A stretch of DNA of 64,000 bases from GWE2-40-63 sp041664345 (GTDB lineage Bacteria; Bacteroidota; Bacteroidia; Bacteroidales; SZUA-534): positions 1 through 64,000 of the forward strand of contig JBAYKX010000016.1 in NCBI GenBank assembly GCA_041664345.1. The letters are read 5' to 3'. The stretch's first letter is position 1. Each line of letters starts with the position of its first letter. Under the pieces are notes generated by a model, which did not search any database, was not told where the DNA came from, and worked only from the letters and a program-made list of their open reading frames with translations. Shown piece by piece: positions 8,331 through 17,584 of this stretch. Both the position numbers and the translations under genes were made by a program.

Positions 8331-9506
8331 TTATTGAATTACATCAATCACTTCAATGTCGAAAATCAAATCGGTGTCGGGTGGAATTTGTGGAGGGGCA
8401 CCCTGAGAACCATAAGCTAAATTCGATGGTATCAGCAATTGAAATTTACTTCCCTTACGCATCAATTGCAGCCCTTCGTCCCAACCATCAATTACAGAGC
8501 CTATTCCCACCGGAAAACGAATGGGTTCTAGGCGTTTAACTGATGAATCAAACAATTTGCCATCGGCAAAATAACCAGAGTAGTGAACGGTAACAATATT
8601 TTCAGGTAAAATTAAATTGCCTTCGCCGGAGTCAAAAATTACATATTTTAATCCACTGGATGTTTCTATTATCTGTTTGCCATCACTGTTCCATTTAACA
8701 ATTGGCTCAGGTGGAATCAAATCAACCATCTCTAAATCAAGAATAATGGGTGAATTTTCAGGCACTAAATTTTTGTATCCTTCGTTACCATAAGCAAGTT
8801 TTGGTGGAATATAAAGCTTTATTTTGGTGCCTTTTTTCATAAGAAACAATCCCAAATCCCAACCTTCAATTACTTGCTTTGAACCTACTGTAATTCGTAC
8901 CGGATCCCCTTTTTTTACCGAGGAATCGAAAATAGTACCATCGGGTAAAAAACCGGTATAGTGAATGTATGCATTGTCGCCAAACTGAGCTAACGAGCCA
9001 CTGCCAGGCTCAATTAGTACATACTTGAGTTTCTTTTTCCCTTTTTCAATCGTTTTGCCTTCCACTGAAAACGGTTCTATGGGTAATCCTTTATTAACCT
9101 GAATTAAGGCAATTTCAAATTTCAATGTTGAGTTAGCTGGAATATTTGGTCTTACTTCGCTGCCATAAGCTAACTGTGGAGGAACTATCAGAATAATTGC
9201 TCCACCGGGTTTTATGAGCTGTAGCCCTTCTTCCCACCCTTTAATTAATTGGCCTTGTCCCAAATAAAAATCCATTGGACCTCTATCATTCGAAGAGTCA
9301 TATACCGAATCGTTTACATATTTTGCATTGTAATGAACCCAAACCCGATCACCATTTTTTGGAAAATCTCCTTTTCCCTGACGGGTAATTAAATATTTTA
9401 ATCCCGAAGGTGTTGTTTTAAATAGGGAATCATTGGCCCAATTTTGAGAATAGGAAGTTTGAGTTAGTAAAATAAGGGCAATAACTGCAAAACGAATGGT
9501 AAGCAT
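8331..9506 (-). CDS. Exported FKBP-type peptidyl-prolyl isomerase with three tandem domains
   Basis: 391 residues. A signal peptide (1-20, ending TSYSQ) is followed by three complete FKBP domains at about 33-137, 157-263 and 283-391. Each keeps the HY...FDSS/YDSS strand, the GW(D/E)xGL turn with the core Trp, and the LAYG loop. So all three look able to bind or turn Xaa-Pro bonds in the periplasm. No lipobox is present, unlike the three FKBP genes upstream, so this one may be soluble. The domains are clearly diverged from each other; they are old duplications and not recent copies. It sits in a run of four FKBP genes with 3-28 bp gaps. Confidence 0.92.
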   Translation of the reverse strand: MLTIRFAVIALILLTQTSYSQNWANDSLFKTTPSGLKYLITRQGKGDFPKNGDRVWVHYNAKYVNDSVYDSSNDRGPMDFYLGQGQLIKGWEEGLQLIKPGGAIILIVPPQLAYGSEVRPNIPANSTLKFEIALIQVNKGLPIEPFSVEGKTIEKGKKKLKYVLIEPGSGSLAQFGDNAYIHYTGFLPDGTIFDSSVKKGDPVRITVGSKQVIEGWDLGLFLMKKGTKIKLYIPPKLAYGNEGYKNLVPENSPIILDLEMVDLIPPEPIVKWNSDGKQIIETSSGLKYVIFDSGEGNLILPENIVTVHYSGYFADGKLFDSSVKRLEPIRFPVGIGSVIDGWDEGLQLMRKGSKFQLLIPSNLAYGSQGAPPQIPPDTDLIFDIEVIDVIQ

Positions 9507-9526
9507 TTTTTTTACTTTAATTGTTT

Positions 9527-10375
9527 TTACTCAACATGCAATAATTCAATTTCGAAAACAAGGGTCGAATTAGGTGGTATGGGTCCAACTGTTTCGGAAC
9601 CATAAGCCAAATGGGGAGGTATAATTAATTTATATTTTCCACCAACGGTCATTTTTGCTATTCCCTCATCCCAACCTGGTATTACTTCTCCAACTCCAAA
9701 TCTAAAAGTAAAGGGTTTTTTTCTATCGTACGATGAATCAAATATCTGTCCATCGATAAAATATCCTATATAATTTACGGTAATTTTTTTGCCGGGATTA
9801 GGAGTAGCTTCGGCACCTTTTCTTAATTCCATAAAGTATAATCCGCTCATTGTTGGTTCCCCTGTGAAATTAATGCGTGCAAGGAAATCATTCACTTGTT
9901 TTTCTTCTTCCCTTTTATCGCTCAATTTTGCAATCTGCCGTTCCTTTTGAAATTCATTGATGGGAGTAATATCAATAAGTTTTACATAAAAATGAAGGTA
10001 TTCGTTTTCAGTAAAACGCTCGGGCAACATCTGATTTAGGGTTTTAGTATAATAATCATCGGCTTTTATGATAAAAAGAGCACTGTCGCCTTTGTGCATC
10101 AGCGTTAACCCATTTTCAATGCTTCCACCGGGATGTGATGGTTTTTTAAGTTGGGTTCTAAACTGCTCTGTTTTTTCAATGGAATTGCCTTTGGAATCGG
10201 TATATTCGAATTTAATGGTTATAACATCACCAATAGCAGGCTGTTGATTTTTATTATTTTCAATAAAAAATTTATACTGTAATCCTGATTCATGGGTTTT
10301 AAAGGTTGCCTCATTACAGCCCCAAAAAACTATCATCAATAGCAAAGCATAAGACCAGACAATTTTATTAATCAT
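9527..10375 (-). CDS. FKBP-type isomerase lipoprotein, one degenerate and one intact domain
   Basis: 282 residues with a lipobox ending at C20 (MIVFWGC), so a lipoprotein. Residues about 25-138 resemble an FKBP domain that has lost the core motifs (EYTDSKGNSIEK, no GWDE, no LAYG). A charged linker follows (about 140-170), then an intact domain (about 172-282) with IFDSS, VIPGWDEGIAKM and PPHLAYG. The first half may bind without catalysis, as in other two-domain chaperone-like FKBPs. Its closest local relative by layout is the next gene upstream (10404-11315). Confidence 0.88.
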   Translation of the reverse strand: MINKIVWSYALLLMIVFWGCNEATFKTHESGLQYKFFIENNKNQQPAIGDVITIKFEYTDSKGNSIEKTEQFRTQLKKPSHPGGSIENGLTLMHKGDSALFIIKADDYYTKTLNQMLPERFTENEYLHFYVKLIDITPINEFQKERQIAKLSDKREEEKQVNDFLARINFTGEPTMSGLYFMELRKGAEATPNPGKKITVNYIGYFIDGQIFDSSYDRKKPFTFRFGVGEVIPGWDEGIAKMTVGGKYKLIIPPHLAYGSETVGPIPPNSTLVFEIELLHVE

Positions 10376-10403
10376 AGGAATTCTTTTTTTTTATTCACAA
10401 AAC

Positions 10404-11315
10404 TTATTCGGGCTGAAGCGGATTACCATCGGTTGTTTCATCAAAACTGCGAGTTTCGGCTTTCAACAATTCAACTTCATAAATAACTGAGGTAAAGGGA
10501 GGAATAATACCTGTTGAGGAGCCTTTTTCGCCCCACGCTAATTCCGAAGGCAAAATAACTACTGCTTTTTCCCCTTCGCGCATAAGGCCTATGGCTTCTT
10601 CCAGACCGGGGATAACTTGCATTTCAGTACCATATACAAATTCAAAAGGTTGATTCCGTTTAATAGTAGAATCAAAGAATTTACCATTTAGGAATTTGCC
10701 ATCGTAATTTACCAATACTATATCGCCCATATCAACTGGTTTGCCAGTTCCAGGGCGAATGCTGATAAAGTACATGCCACTTTCGGTAGGCACCACATTT
10801 ATCTTTTTTTCATCGATAAAACGTCCCAAAATCATTTTTTCATATTCTCCAAAGTCTTCAATCCATTTCAAGAATTCAAGCTTATCTTCGGCATATTGCT
10901 CTTGGGTGCGAATCTCATCTATTCGCATTTCTATTTTCAATTCATCGCCCGATTTTAAAAACCGGGGTAATTTTGCCTGAAGTGTTTGAGTAAAAAACTT
11001 ATCAGCATCAATAATAAACGAGGCACTATCGCCTGCTGAAAGCATTAAAAAACATTCATCAATGGAACCTTTAAATTCGGGTTGAGTTAATTGAAAGGTT
11101 CTATGGCCTTTAAAAAAAATAGAATCGGTAGTTGTTACATAGCTAATATCGACCGTTACATAGTCAGTAGGAGCGGGGTGCTTCACTTCTTCTCCAATTT
11201 TATATAATTTAAAATAGATGCCTGTATTTGTCTTTGAATAACCAGGAAACTTATGGAACCATTGGCATGAGTTAACTATAAAAAGGCCCGCAAGTAGAAG
11301 TATAAAGTTTTTCAT
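10404..11315 (-). CDS. FKBP-type isomerase lipoprotein, two divergent domains
   Basis: 303 residues, lipobox ending at C17 (GLFIVNSC). The layout matches its downstream neighbour: degenerate N-terminal FKBP-like half (about 25-140), linker, and C-terminal FKBP domain (about 180-290; NYDGKFLNGKFFDST, ELAWGEKG). The usual core Trp of GWDE is replaced (IPGLEEAIGLM), and LAYG reads LAWG, so isomerase activity may be reduced. The tail ending in PLQPE is extra. It lies 15 bp from the GldI-like gene. Likely a periplasmic, membrane-anchored folding helper; the substrate is unknown. Confidence 0.85.
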   Translation of the reverse strand: MKNFILLLAGLFIVNSCQWFHKFPGYSKTNTGIYFKLYKIGEEVKHPAPTDYVTVDISYVTTTDSIFFKGHRTFQLTQPEFKGSIDECFLMLSAGDSASFIIDADKFFTQTLQAKLPRFLKSGDELKIEMRIDEIRTQEQYAEDKLEFLKWIEDFGEYEKMILGRFIDEKKINVVPTESGMYFISIRPGTGKPVDMGDIVLVNYDGKFLNGKFFDSTIKRNQPFEFVYGTEMQVIPGLEEAIGLMREGEKAVVILPSELAWGEKGSSTGIIPPFTSVIYEVELLKAETRSFDETTDGNPLQPE

Positions 11316-11330
11316 TGTGTTAAGTTCAAT

Positions 11331-11867
11331 TTAATAATCCGTTAAATTAATCAATTCTGCGTTATATACAATAATTGAACGGGGTGGAATTTTTTTTTCA
11401 TCACCTAAAAGTCCATAAGCTAAATGCGGTGGCATAATAAAAACTCCCTTTTCTCCAATATGCATTAAAAGTATAGCCTCTTCTAAACCTGATTCAACGC
11501 CCCCTTGTCCGATTTTAAATTTCATTTCGCCTAAACTATCCGATGAATAACAAATGGTTCCATCGAGCAATCCAATTTGGTATTTTAAATGGGCTATTTT
11601 TCCTGCAGTTGCTTTTTCACTCTGATTCGCATTTTGAATAAAATACCACATTCCGGTTTCCGTAATTTCCATCTGCCAATTATGCCGGGTCACATAATTC
11701 TCAATTCGCTGTTGATCCATATCAACGAGTCCTTTATTGGCTTTCACCATTTGTTCTTTGGCTTGGTTCTTTTCATGCAAGGTTAACCTCTTTGGTTTTT
11801 GCGAACAGGCTGACAAAAAAAGCAGTATCACTGCAAACGATAAATAAAGGGCTCTATGTTTACTCAT
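11331..11867 (-). CDS. gldI: GldI-like FKBP lipoprotein
   Basis: 178 residues with lipobox ending at C21 (LLFLSAC). A helical stretch (about 27-65) precedes a single FKBP domain (about 70-178) ending PPRSIIVYNAELINL. The core Trp position reads ESGLEE, as in the degenerate members here. In length, lipobox and single domain it matches GldI, the FKBP-like lipoprotein needed for gliding and envelope function in Flavobacterium. The symbol is offered by resemblance only; other gld genes are not in the window. It follows the NrnA-type gene by 4 bp. Confidence 0.6.
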   Translation of the reverse strand: MSKHRALYLSFAVILLFLSACSQKPKRLTLHEKNQAKEQMVKANKGLVDMDQQRIENYVTRHNWQMEITETGMWYFIQNANQSEKATAGKIAHLKYQIGLLDGTICYSSDSLGEMKFKIGQGGVESGLEEAILLMHIGEKGVFIMPPHLAYGLLGDEKKIPPRSIIVYNAELINLTDY

Positions 11868-11871
11868 TCAC

Positions 11872-12894
11872 TCATTGAATTAACAAATGTTTGTACAAAG
11901 GTAAAATGCTTTCAAATTTTTCCATACTTGCTTGAATCGACATTTTACTTTCACCTCCGGCAGCATTTTTGTGTCCACCACCATTAAAATGATCCATTGA
12001 TACTAAATTGGCGGGAAAATTCCCTTTGGAGCGGAAAGAGCATTTAGTATAGTTATCTTTTTCGATAAAAATAGCTGAAAAAACAATGTTTCGAATCGAA
12101 AGTGGATAATTCACAAAACCTTCGGTGTCGCCGGGTTCGTGTTTATAGTCTTCCATATCTTTTTTAGTTAAATAAATGTACGCCGTTTGAAATTCAGGCA
12201 ATACTATCATTCGCTGGTTTACAGCATAACCCATTAACCTCAGCCGTTGTTCGGAGAAATTATTATACACTTTGTCGGTTAATTCATCTTTATTTACGCC
12301 TTTACTTAATAGTTTGCCAACTACTTCATACGTATGGGGTTCCGACGAATTGTAACTAAAAGAACCCGTATCAGTCATAATACCAACAAATAAACAGTCG
12401 GCAACAGCTCTTGAAATGTAATCTTCGCCCCGGGTTTTTTGAATAAACTCAAATACCATTTCAGCTGTTGAACTTGATGAAACCCGACTATAAATTAAGT
12501 CAGCAATGGGTTCTGGATTGGGATGATGGTCGATTAGTATTTTTGGCGCTTTTTGGGACATCACCTGATTGCCGGCTTCGGATAGCCGACTGGGGTGGTT
12601 AAAATCAACCATTACTATCAATTCTGAATTGGCAATGGTTTCTTTTCCTTTCTCTTTATTCTCTTCATAAACCAATATTTCAGCCATGCCGGGCATCCAA
12701 AAAAGGTTTGTTGGTAATTGGTTTGGAACTATAAATGTGACCTCTTTTTGCAGACTTTTAAAAAAATGCAACATAGCCAGTCCTGAACCCAAAGCATCCC
12801 CATCAGGGTTTTTGTGGGTTAAAATTACTACTTTATTAGCGTTCGATATAGCAGTATTGGCGTTAGTAATAAATTCGTTCGTTATCTTTTCCAA
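11872..12894 (-). CDS. nrnA: DHH-family phosphoesterase (NrnA-type oligoribonuclease / pAp phosphatase)
   Basis: 340 residues with all DHH/DHHA1 motifs: THKNPDGDALGSG (about 26-38), VDFNHPS, the DHH signature LIDHHPNPE (D122-H123-H124), GIMTDTGSF, and the C-terminal GGGHKNAAGG loop. Such enzymes cut nano-RNA to mononucleotides and remove the 3'-phosphate of pAp in the cytoplasm with Mn2+. The start is a TTG (12892-12894): upstream there is an in-frame stop with no ATG between. A TAnnTTTG-type -7 element lies just upstream (12916-12923), so the FKBP run may have its own promoter here. Confidence 0.9.
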   Translation of the reverse strand: MEKITNEFITNANTAISNANKVVILTHKNPDGDALGSGLAMLHFFKSLQKEVTFIVPNQLPTNLFWMPGMAEILVYEENKEKGKETIANSELIVMVDFNHPSRLSEAGNQVMSQKAPKILIDHHPNPEPIADLIYSRVSSSSTAEMVFEFIQKTRGEDYISRAVADCLFVGIMTDTGSFSYNSSEPHTYEVVGKLLSKGVNKDELTDKVYNNFSEQRLRLMGYAVNQRMIVLPEFQTAYIYLTKKDMEDYKHEPGDTEGFVNYPLSIRNIVFSAIFIEKDNYTKCSFRSKGNFPANLVSMDHFNGGGHKNAAGGESKMSIQASMEKFESILPLYKHLLIQ

Positions 12895-12963
12895 TTTTCT
12901 TTGTATTTATGGCTGCAAAGATAACGCAACTTGCCATAATAATGACTGACAGTAACGAAAATA

Positions 12964-13341
12964 CTAACCCGCTAAATCAATTTTTCGATAAAAGGAACTT
13001 ATTAATTGATTCAACTGATACAAAATCAAGCTGGCAACCAAGATGACTAGAATCATGGAAAAAAGATCATATAAACCTGGAAGTAATTGGTTTAAATAAC
13101 CAGCATAAGCAACTTGAATGAATGAAAACGAACCCATAGTAAACATTGATAAAAGCAATGCAATTGCAATAAAAAGCCAGGAACGGTTACTATATTTTAA
13201 ATAAACCTTTCGCTGAGCTTCCAAACTATAAATCTGGTCCATTATGGAATTACTTAAATCGGGAAAAAACTTGGGTGCTTCATTTTTTTGAAGCAACGCA
13301 CGGAATTCCAATTCAGTTAACTCATTGCTATTTGTGTTCAT
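12964..13341 (-). CDS. Small membrane protein next to an ECF sigma gene, possible anti-sigma factor
   Basis: 125 residues: a short cytoplasmic N-terminus (NELTELEFRALLQKN), then two membrane helices (about 50-72 and 88-112). Its start overlaps the sigma factor stop by 4 bp, so translation is likely coupled. Place and topology suit a sigma regulator, but it has no zinc-binding HxxxCxxC motif and I see no known anti-sigma domain. Confidence 0.6.
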   Translation of the reverse strand: MNTNSNELTELEFRALLQKNEAPKFFPDLSNSIMDQIYSLEAQRKVYLKYSNRSWLFIAIALLLSMFTMGSFSFIQVAYAGYLNQLLPGLYDLFSMILVILVASLILYQLNQLISSFYRKIDLAG

Positions 13342-13895
13342 AAAATTGATTTTAATTCATGTTTGAGTTCCAATTGCAAGATAGCTAAAAACTGTTTCCG
13401 CGCTCTGAATAACACTACCTTAATGTGATCGGCTTTTAATTCCAATATTTCTTCCATTTGTTTCAGGTTCATATCTTCAATATAAAACAGATGCAGCACC
13501 AAAGCTTCACGCGGAGGCATTTGTTTCATGGTTAAGGAAATGAATTTTCGTTGTTCCTCATCTTTCAATTTGCCAATACTTTGATTGATATCAGGTTCAT
13601 AAACGGTAATACTATCAGCATTATAGGTAGCTTCCAATTTCTTTTTGCGATGGATTTTAATGCTTTCATTCACCACAATCCGAAGGAGCCAAGTTGAAAA
13701 TGATGAATCGCCCCGGAAACTACTCAGTTTTCGGAAAGCTCTAATGAAAGACTCCTGAACTACATCTTCGGCCTCAGTTTGATTGTGCACAATACTAAAA
13801 GCAACGGAGAATGCTTTTTTTTGATACTTTTCAACCAAAAATCGAAAAGAATCTACATCACCCTCCGTTACTCTTTTTATGTATTGATTATCCAT
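13338..13895 (-). CDS. ECF-type RNA polymerase sigma factor
   Basis: 185 residues. Region 2 (about 10-85) has VEKYQKKAFSVAFSIV, AEDVVQESFIRAFRKL and FSTWLLRIVVNESI; region 4 (about 115-175) has MPPREALVLHLFYIEDMNLKQMEEIL and a recognition helix ending in VLFRARKQF. Regions 1 and 3 are absent, as in the ECF group. It is flanked by two small membrane proteins in what looks like a three-gene regulatory operon. Its target promoters cannot be read from this window. Confidence 0.93.
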   Translation of the reverse strand: MDNQYIKRVTEGDVDSFRFLVEKYQKKAFSVAFSIVHNQTEAEDVVQESFIRAFRKLSSFRGDSSFSTWLLRIVVNESIKIHRKKKLEATYNADSITVYEPDINQSIGKLKDEEQRKFISLTMKQMPPREALVLHLFYIEDMNLKQMEEILELKADHIKVVLFRARKQFLAILQLELKHELKSIL

Positions 13896-13901
13896 AAATA
13901 A

Positions 13902-14273
13902 TTATCCGTTCTTTTTTTTTGAAACCAAATAATTGGCTACTAAGACACTTATTCCGCCAAAAAGTAAAATAAAAGCAAAATAGGAAACCACCGGTGGAAA
14001 CAATTCCAATTTACTAAATATTACGCCAAAAACCAAACCAAGGGCAATGCCTATCAATATCATTCCAAATTTAAAAAATCCATTACCGGTTTCCTTTTTT
14101 TTGTAAATCTCTGTTAAGTCAACACCTTTTTCAATTAGTGCCATACGCTCTTTGTTTCGGGCTTTAACATTATAATAAATGGCAAGTACAATGGCTGTGA
14201 AAAGCCCTAAATTAATGATAATTCCTGTTAGCATCCCAAAAATAGGAATCATAGTTACTGATGAATCTTCCAT
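13902..14273 (-). CDS. DUF6249-type membrane protein
   Basis: 123 residues with three hydrophobic helices (about 10-34, 66-86, 92-114) and a cytoplasmic loop with the typical KARNKERMALIEKG sequence. Proteins of this type commonly sit beside ECF sigma genes in Bacteroidota, as here (6 bp before the sigma gene). A part in sensing or sigma control is possible but not shown. It is the first gene of the minus-strand block. Confidence 0.75.
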   Translation of the reverse strand: MEDSSVTMIPIFGMLTGIIINLGLFTAIVLAIYYNVKARNKERMALIEKGVDLTEIYKKKETGNGFFKFGMILIGIALGLVFGVIFSKLELFPPVVSYFAFILLFGGISVLVANYLVSKKKNG

Positions 14274-14439
14274 TGTTTTTAGTTTTAGTTAAACATTTTA
14301 ATTTCCCATTGGATATAGCGGCAGGAAAAAAGGTAACAGAAAGTTGGCTTTTTTTTCATTTTTGTATGAATAATCTACTTTTTTCTTAAAGAATCCAGAA
14401 TAATCTCTATTTTAGTCAAAACAAAAAAATCGAATTATT

Positions 14440-14883
14440 ATGGCTGGAACTTACACTTTTACTATTATTAAACCAGGAGCAGTTGCCAATGAGCATATTG
14501 GACCTATTATTAATGTTATTAATTCCAACGGATTTCACATTTCAGCATTGAAGCTAATTAGGCTTAGAACCGCTCAAGCAAGAAAATTTTATGAAGTTCA
14601 TAAAGAACGGTCTTTTTATAACGATTTGATAGAGTTTATGACTTCAGGTCCTATTGTAGTTGCAATTTTGGAAAAAGAAAATGCGGTAGAAGATTATCGC
14701 AAGCTAATTGGCAATACTGACCCCAGCAAAGCAGAGGAAGGTACGATACGTAAACTATTTGCTCAATCGGTTCAAAAAAATGCAGTTCACGGTTCCGACA
14801 GTGATGATAATGCCCGGATTGAAAGTGATTTCTTTTTTTCAAAGAGTGAACGGTTCAGCATTTTTGATGAGCGTGATTTTTGA
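14440..14883 (+). CDS. ndk: Nucleoside diphosphate kinase
   Basis: Moves the gamma phosphate from NTP to NDP through a phosphohistidine. The 147-residue protein has the family's TIIKPGAV N-terminus, the HKERSFYNDLIEFMTSGP region, and the active-site segment NAVHGSDS with the catalytic His. KPAEA is replaced by SKAEEGTIRKLFAQ, ordinary for the family. It is monocistronic, running against the neighbouring minus-strand genes, with an intrinsic terminator at 14905-14937. Confidence 0.96.
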   Translation: MAGTYTFTIIKPGAVANEHIGPIINVINSNGFHISALKLIRLRTAQARKFYEVHKERSFYNDLIEFMTSGPIVVAILEKENAVEDYRKLIGNTDPSKAEEGTIRKLFAQSVQKNAVHGSDSDDNARIESDFFFSKSERFSIFDERDF

Positions 14884-14904
14884 TCAAACATCATGTTATA
14901 AAAC

Positions 14905-14937
14905 TAAAAAAGCCCCCAGGACTTGAGGGCTTTTTTA
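14905..14937 (+). terminator. Bidirectional terminator between ndk and yceI-like gene
   Basis: AAAAAAGCCC (14906-14915) pairs with GGGCTTTTTT (14927-14936); U tracts form on both strands, so it can serve both converging genes. Confidence 0.8.
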
Positions 14938-14952
14938 ATTTTATTCATTCAC

Positions 14953-15615
14953 TTAATTCATGGAAAAAGCTTCAATTCTGAGGCTGAATTCATCATTTAT
15001 AAACTTATCTTTCAATTCTTTAAATATTGATTTTGAACCATAATTTACATTCCATTGTGTACGGTCAAGAACAAACTCTTCGCTGGTGGCTGAAACATTT
15101 CCCTCGGCTACTGTTACTTTGGCTTTAAACGAAATTCCTTTAGTTATACCTTTTATGGTTAAATTACCGTTAATGGTATGCGTATATTCTGGTACATCGT
15201 TCAAGGGTTCTATGGAAGATATAACAAACCTTGCTTCGGGGAAAGAGTCAGCATGAAAAAAATCGGCTGATTTTAAATGTCCAACCAATTTAGCATTCAT
15301 GTCGGCATCGGCTAAATCAAGGTCAATTATTGAATTCATGTCAATAATGAATTCACCACCCACCAATTTTCCATCATTAATAAGGAATTTTCCTCCTTCT
15401 TTAATCCGGATAATACCATTGTGTTCTCCACCCGGTTTACGTCCTTTCCAAAATATCTTTGTCTGATGGTTACAGGCTGTTGCATATTGCCCACCTTCGG
15501 TTTCCTGTATCTGGTTTTCGACAGTAGCTTCCGTTTTAGCCCCTTTGGGTGACTGGTTGCATGCCGTGGCTATTAATGCCATGAAAGCAAAAGCAAAATA
15601 AAAGTTTTTTTTCAT
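14953..15615 (-). CDS. YceI-family lipoprotein
   Basis: 220 residues with a lipobox at C19 (MALIATAC). The mature part is a YceI-type beta-barrel (about 42-218): KIFWKGRKPGG, FIDMNSI, LVGHLKSADFFHADSFPEARF, LTIKGITKGISF and the terminal strand. YceI proteins bind long isoprenoid or lipid ligands in the periplasm. The ligand here is unknown. It stands alone between ndk and the DUF721 gene; the 186-bp upstream gap shows no further feature. Confidence 0.9.
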   Translation of the reverse strand: MKKNFYFAFAFMALIATACNQSPKGAKTEATVENQIQETEGGQYATACNHQTKIFWKGRKPGGEHNGIIRIKEGGKFLINDGKLVGGEFIIDMNSIIDLDLADADMNAKLVGHLKSADFFHADSFPEARFVISSIEPLNDVPEYTHTINGNLTIKGITKGISFKAKVTVAEGNVSATSEEFVLDRTQWNVNYGSKSIFKELKDKFINDEFSLRIEAFSMN

Positions 15616-15801
15616 TTCAATCGGTTTAATTTATGAATAAGAATTAGTTTCAAATAAATTCAAATAACATCCACAGTATTACAGGACATTAATCAATTTC
15701 ATTTTGTTGAAACCAATAACGGTCATATTTTGTTTAGATAGGAATTTAGATAAGTATAAAAGGGTTATAAAAGTCAACTATTGAAACCATCAATTGAAGT
15801 G

Positions 15802-16092
15802 TTACATAAAAACAATATCTGTAATTACCTCCGTTTTAGCTTCTTCGTTTAGCCGATTCATGAGTGGCAGCTTTATTAAAGTTAACTCGTGCCGAATGAC
15901 TGACGAATTTAAAACCACAAACAATTTACGATCCTTAATATATATATCTTTCGTTGCTCTTGATATAGTTCTACCAACCATATTCTCCCAATTGGTGACT
16001 AGGCTTACCTCCTTTAGTTTTTGGTTCATTTTCAGGGCTTTTACATATTCCTGAAGAACTTCTTTCAGTGGTTGTGTATTAGACCTCTTCAT
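15802..16092 (-). CDS. DUF721 protein (DciA-related)
   Basis: 96 residues, KH-like DUF721 fold: LKEVLQEYVKALKMNQKL, VTNWENMVGRTISRAT, then the strand LFVVLNSSVIRHEL. The related DciA loads the replicative helicase in many bacteria. It overlaps the 3' end of recF by 14 bp, a common pairing that supports a role in replication or repair. It is shorter than most DciA proteins, so equivalence is not certain. Confidence 0.85.
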   Translation of the reverse strand: MKRSNTQPLKEVLQEYVKALKMNQKLKEVSLVTNWENMVGRTISRATKDIYIKDRKLFVVLNSSVIRHELTLIKLPLMNRLNEEAKTEVITDIVFM

Positions 16093-17194
16093 AAATTCTT
16101 TTTAGTTGAGAATTTTCAACATGAAAATGAAAGTATTCCCCTTCAATTTGCCGTAAAACACTACCAATCCGAGCCGGATTGGTATCGGTGATAAAAATTT
16201 GTCCAAAATTATTTTGGGCTACTAATTTTATTATTTGCTCCACTCTATTGCTGTCGAGCTTATCAAATACATCGTCGAGTAATAAAATGGGTTTAAAACC
16301 ACATAACTTGTATATGTATTCAAATTGAGCAAGTTTTAAGGCAACTAAATAGGACTTTTGTTGTCCTTGCGAACCTAATTTTCGGATTGGGTAATCGTCC
16401 AGTAAAAGTTCTAACTCATCTTTATGGATTCCCTCCGTAGTGTAGCGAACCAGTTTGTCTTTTTCGCGGGATTCTTTCAGTAACTGCTTAAGATTATTTT
16501 CCAGTAATGGGGAGTAATAATTAAGGGCAACTTGCTCGGAGCCGTTGGTAATGTGGCTAAAATATTTTTGAAATACCGATACGATTTCAGATAAAAAAAA
16601 CTTCCTTTTTTCAAAAATGAGTTGTCCAGTATCGGCTAATTCATCATCGTATAATTCAAGAACTTCTTCATCAATATACCCGGAATTATTCAGTTGTTTT
16701 AACAGAAAGTTCCGTTGCATAAGCACTCTATTGTATCGCTGCAATTCATAAAGATATTCCCGGTCAAATTGCGAAATAATACCATCAACAAACCTTCGCC
16801 GCTCCTCGCTTCCCCCAATAATAAGGTTGCTGTCGTAAGGCGAAATTAAAACCAGTGGAATTAATCCAATGTGATCGGCTAGCTTATCATATTCTTTTTT
16901 ATTGCGTTTAAATTTTTTGCGTTTGTTTAATTCAAAACCGCAATAAATCAAATCATTGGAACCATTTATCTGGTAACTTCCATTTATCACAAACAATTGC
17001 TGTGTGTGCTTAATGGTTAGTGAATCGTTGGAGGTAAGAAAACTTTTACAAAACGATAAGTAGTAAATAGCATCCAGTATATTAGTTTTGCCAACGCCGT
17101 TATTGCCTGTAAAACAATTTATCTTTGAAGAAAACTGCACTTCAAGGTCAGAATAGTTTTTAAAATTTACCAGCGAAAGTCTTTCCAGATACAT
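16079..17194 (-). CDS. recF: DNA recombination/repair protein RecF
   Basis: 371 residues. SMC-like ABC ATPase with Walker A GNNGVGKTN (about 30-38), the start motif LERLSLVNFKNYSDLEV, signature KLGSQGQQKSYLVALKLAQ, and Walker B LLLDDVFDKLD. RecF loads RecA on gapped DNA with RecO and RecR. It is co-transcribed and overlapped with the DUF721 gene. The start ATG at 17194 fits the family N-terminus. Confidence 0.96.
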   Translation of the reverse strand: MYLERLSLVNFKNYSDLEVQFSSKINCFTGNNGVGKTNILDAIYYLSFCKSFLTSNDSLTIKHTQQLFVINGSYQINGSNDLIYCGFELNKRKKFKRNKKEYDKLADHIGLIPLVLISPYDSNLIIGGSEERRRFVDGIISQFDREYLYELQRYNRVLMQRNFLLKQLNNSGYIDEEVLELYDDELADTGQLIFEKRKFFLSEIVSVFQKYFSHITNGSEQVALNYYSPLLENNLKQLLKESREKDKLVRYTTEGIHKDELELLLDDYPIRKLGSQGQQKSYLVALKLAQFEYIYKLCGFKPILLLDDVFDKLDSNRVEQIIKLVAQNNFGQIFITDTNPARIGSVLRQIEGEYFHFHVENSQLKRIYEEV

Positions 17195-17241
17195 GGAAAC
17201 AAAGATAGATAAAATAGGACTGATACAAATTCCGAATAAAT

Positions 17242-17276
17242 AAAAATCCTTCCGGAGGGCTCCGGAAGGATTTTTT
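17242..17276 (-). terminator. Strong terminator in the 17195-17584 gap
   Basis: A perfect 15-bp stem (17242-17256 with 17261-17275) with loop GGGC and A/T tracts on both sides. It terminates the LytTR gene on the minus strand. The remaining ~300 bp of this gap are AT-rich without a recognisable feature. Confidence 0.9.
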
Positions 17277-17584
17277 ACTCCTTATTTAAATACTAGCATT
17301 AATAAAACAGAAAACCAATTTTTAGTGAGTTAATTCTAAATAAATCAACTAAATATTCAAATAGATCCCACCGTTTTAATAAATAGTAAATTATTCGCTA
17401 GTATTTATGGGAGCGCTCTTCACTTGTTTATCTTTAATTCATTCAAATAATGAAATTTTCATTTTCTCTTTAGTTAAGTTCAAATGTAATAAACAAATGA
17501 TTTTCACATTGGAGGAATGTGTTTTCGATGGGATTCAATAGGAAATATGGGTCATTTAAAAAGAATCAGAAATTTGATGCAAAA

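Noticed and set aside
15794..16054. 86-residue plus-strand ORF
   Set aside because: It lies wholly opposite the DUF721 gene, whose family motifs are clear.
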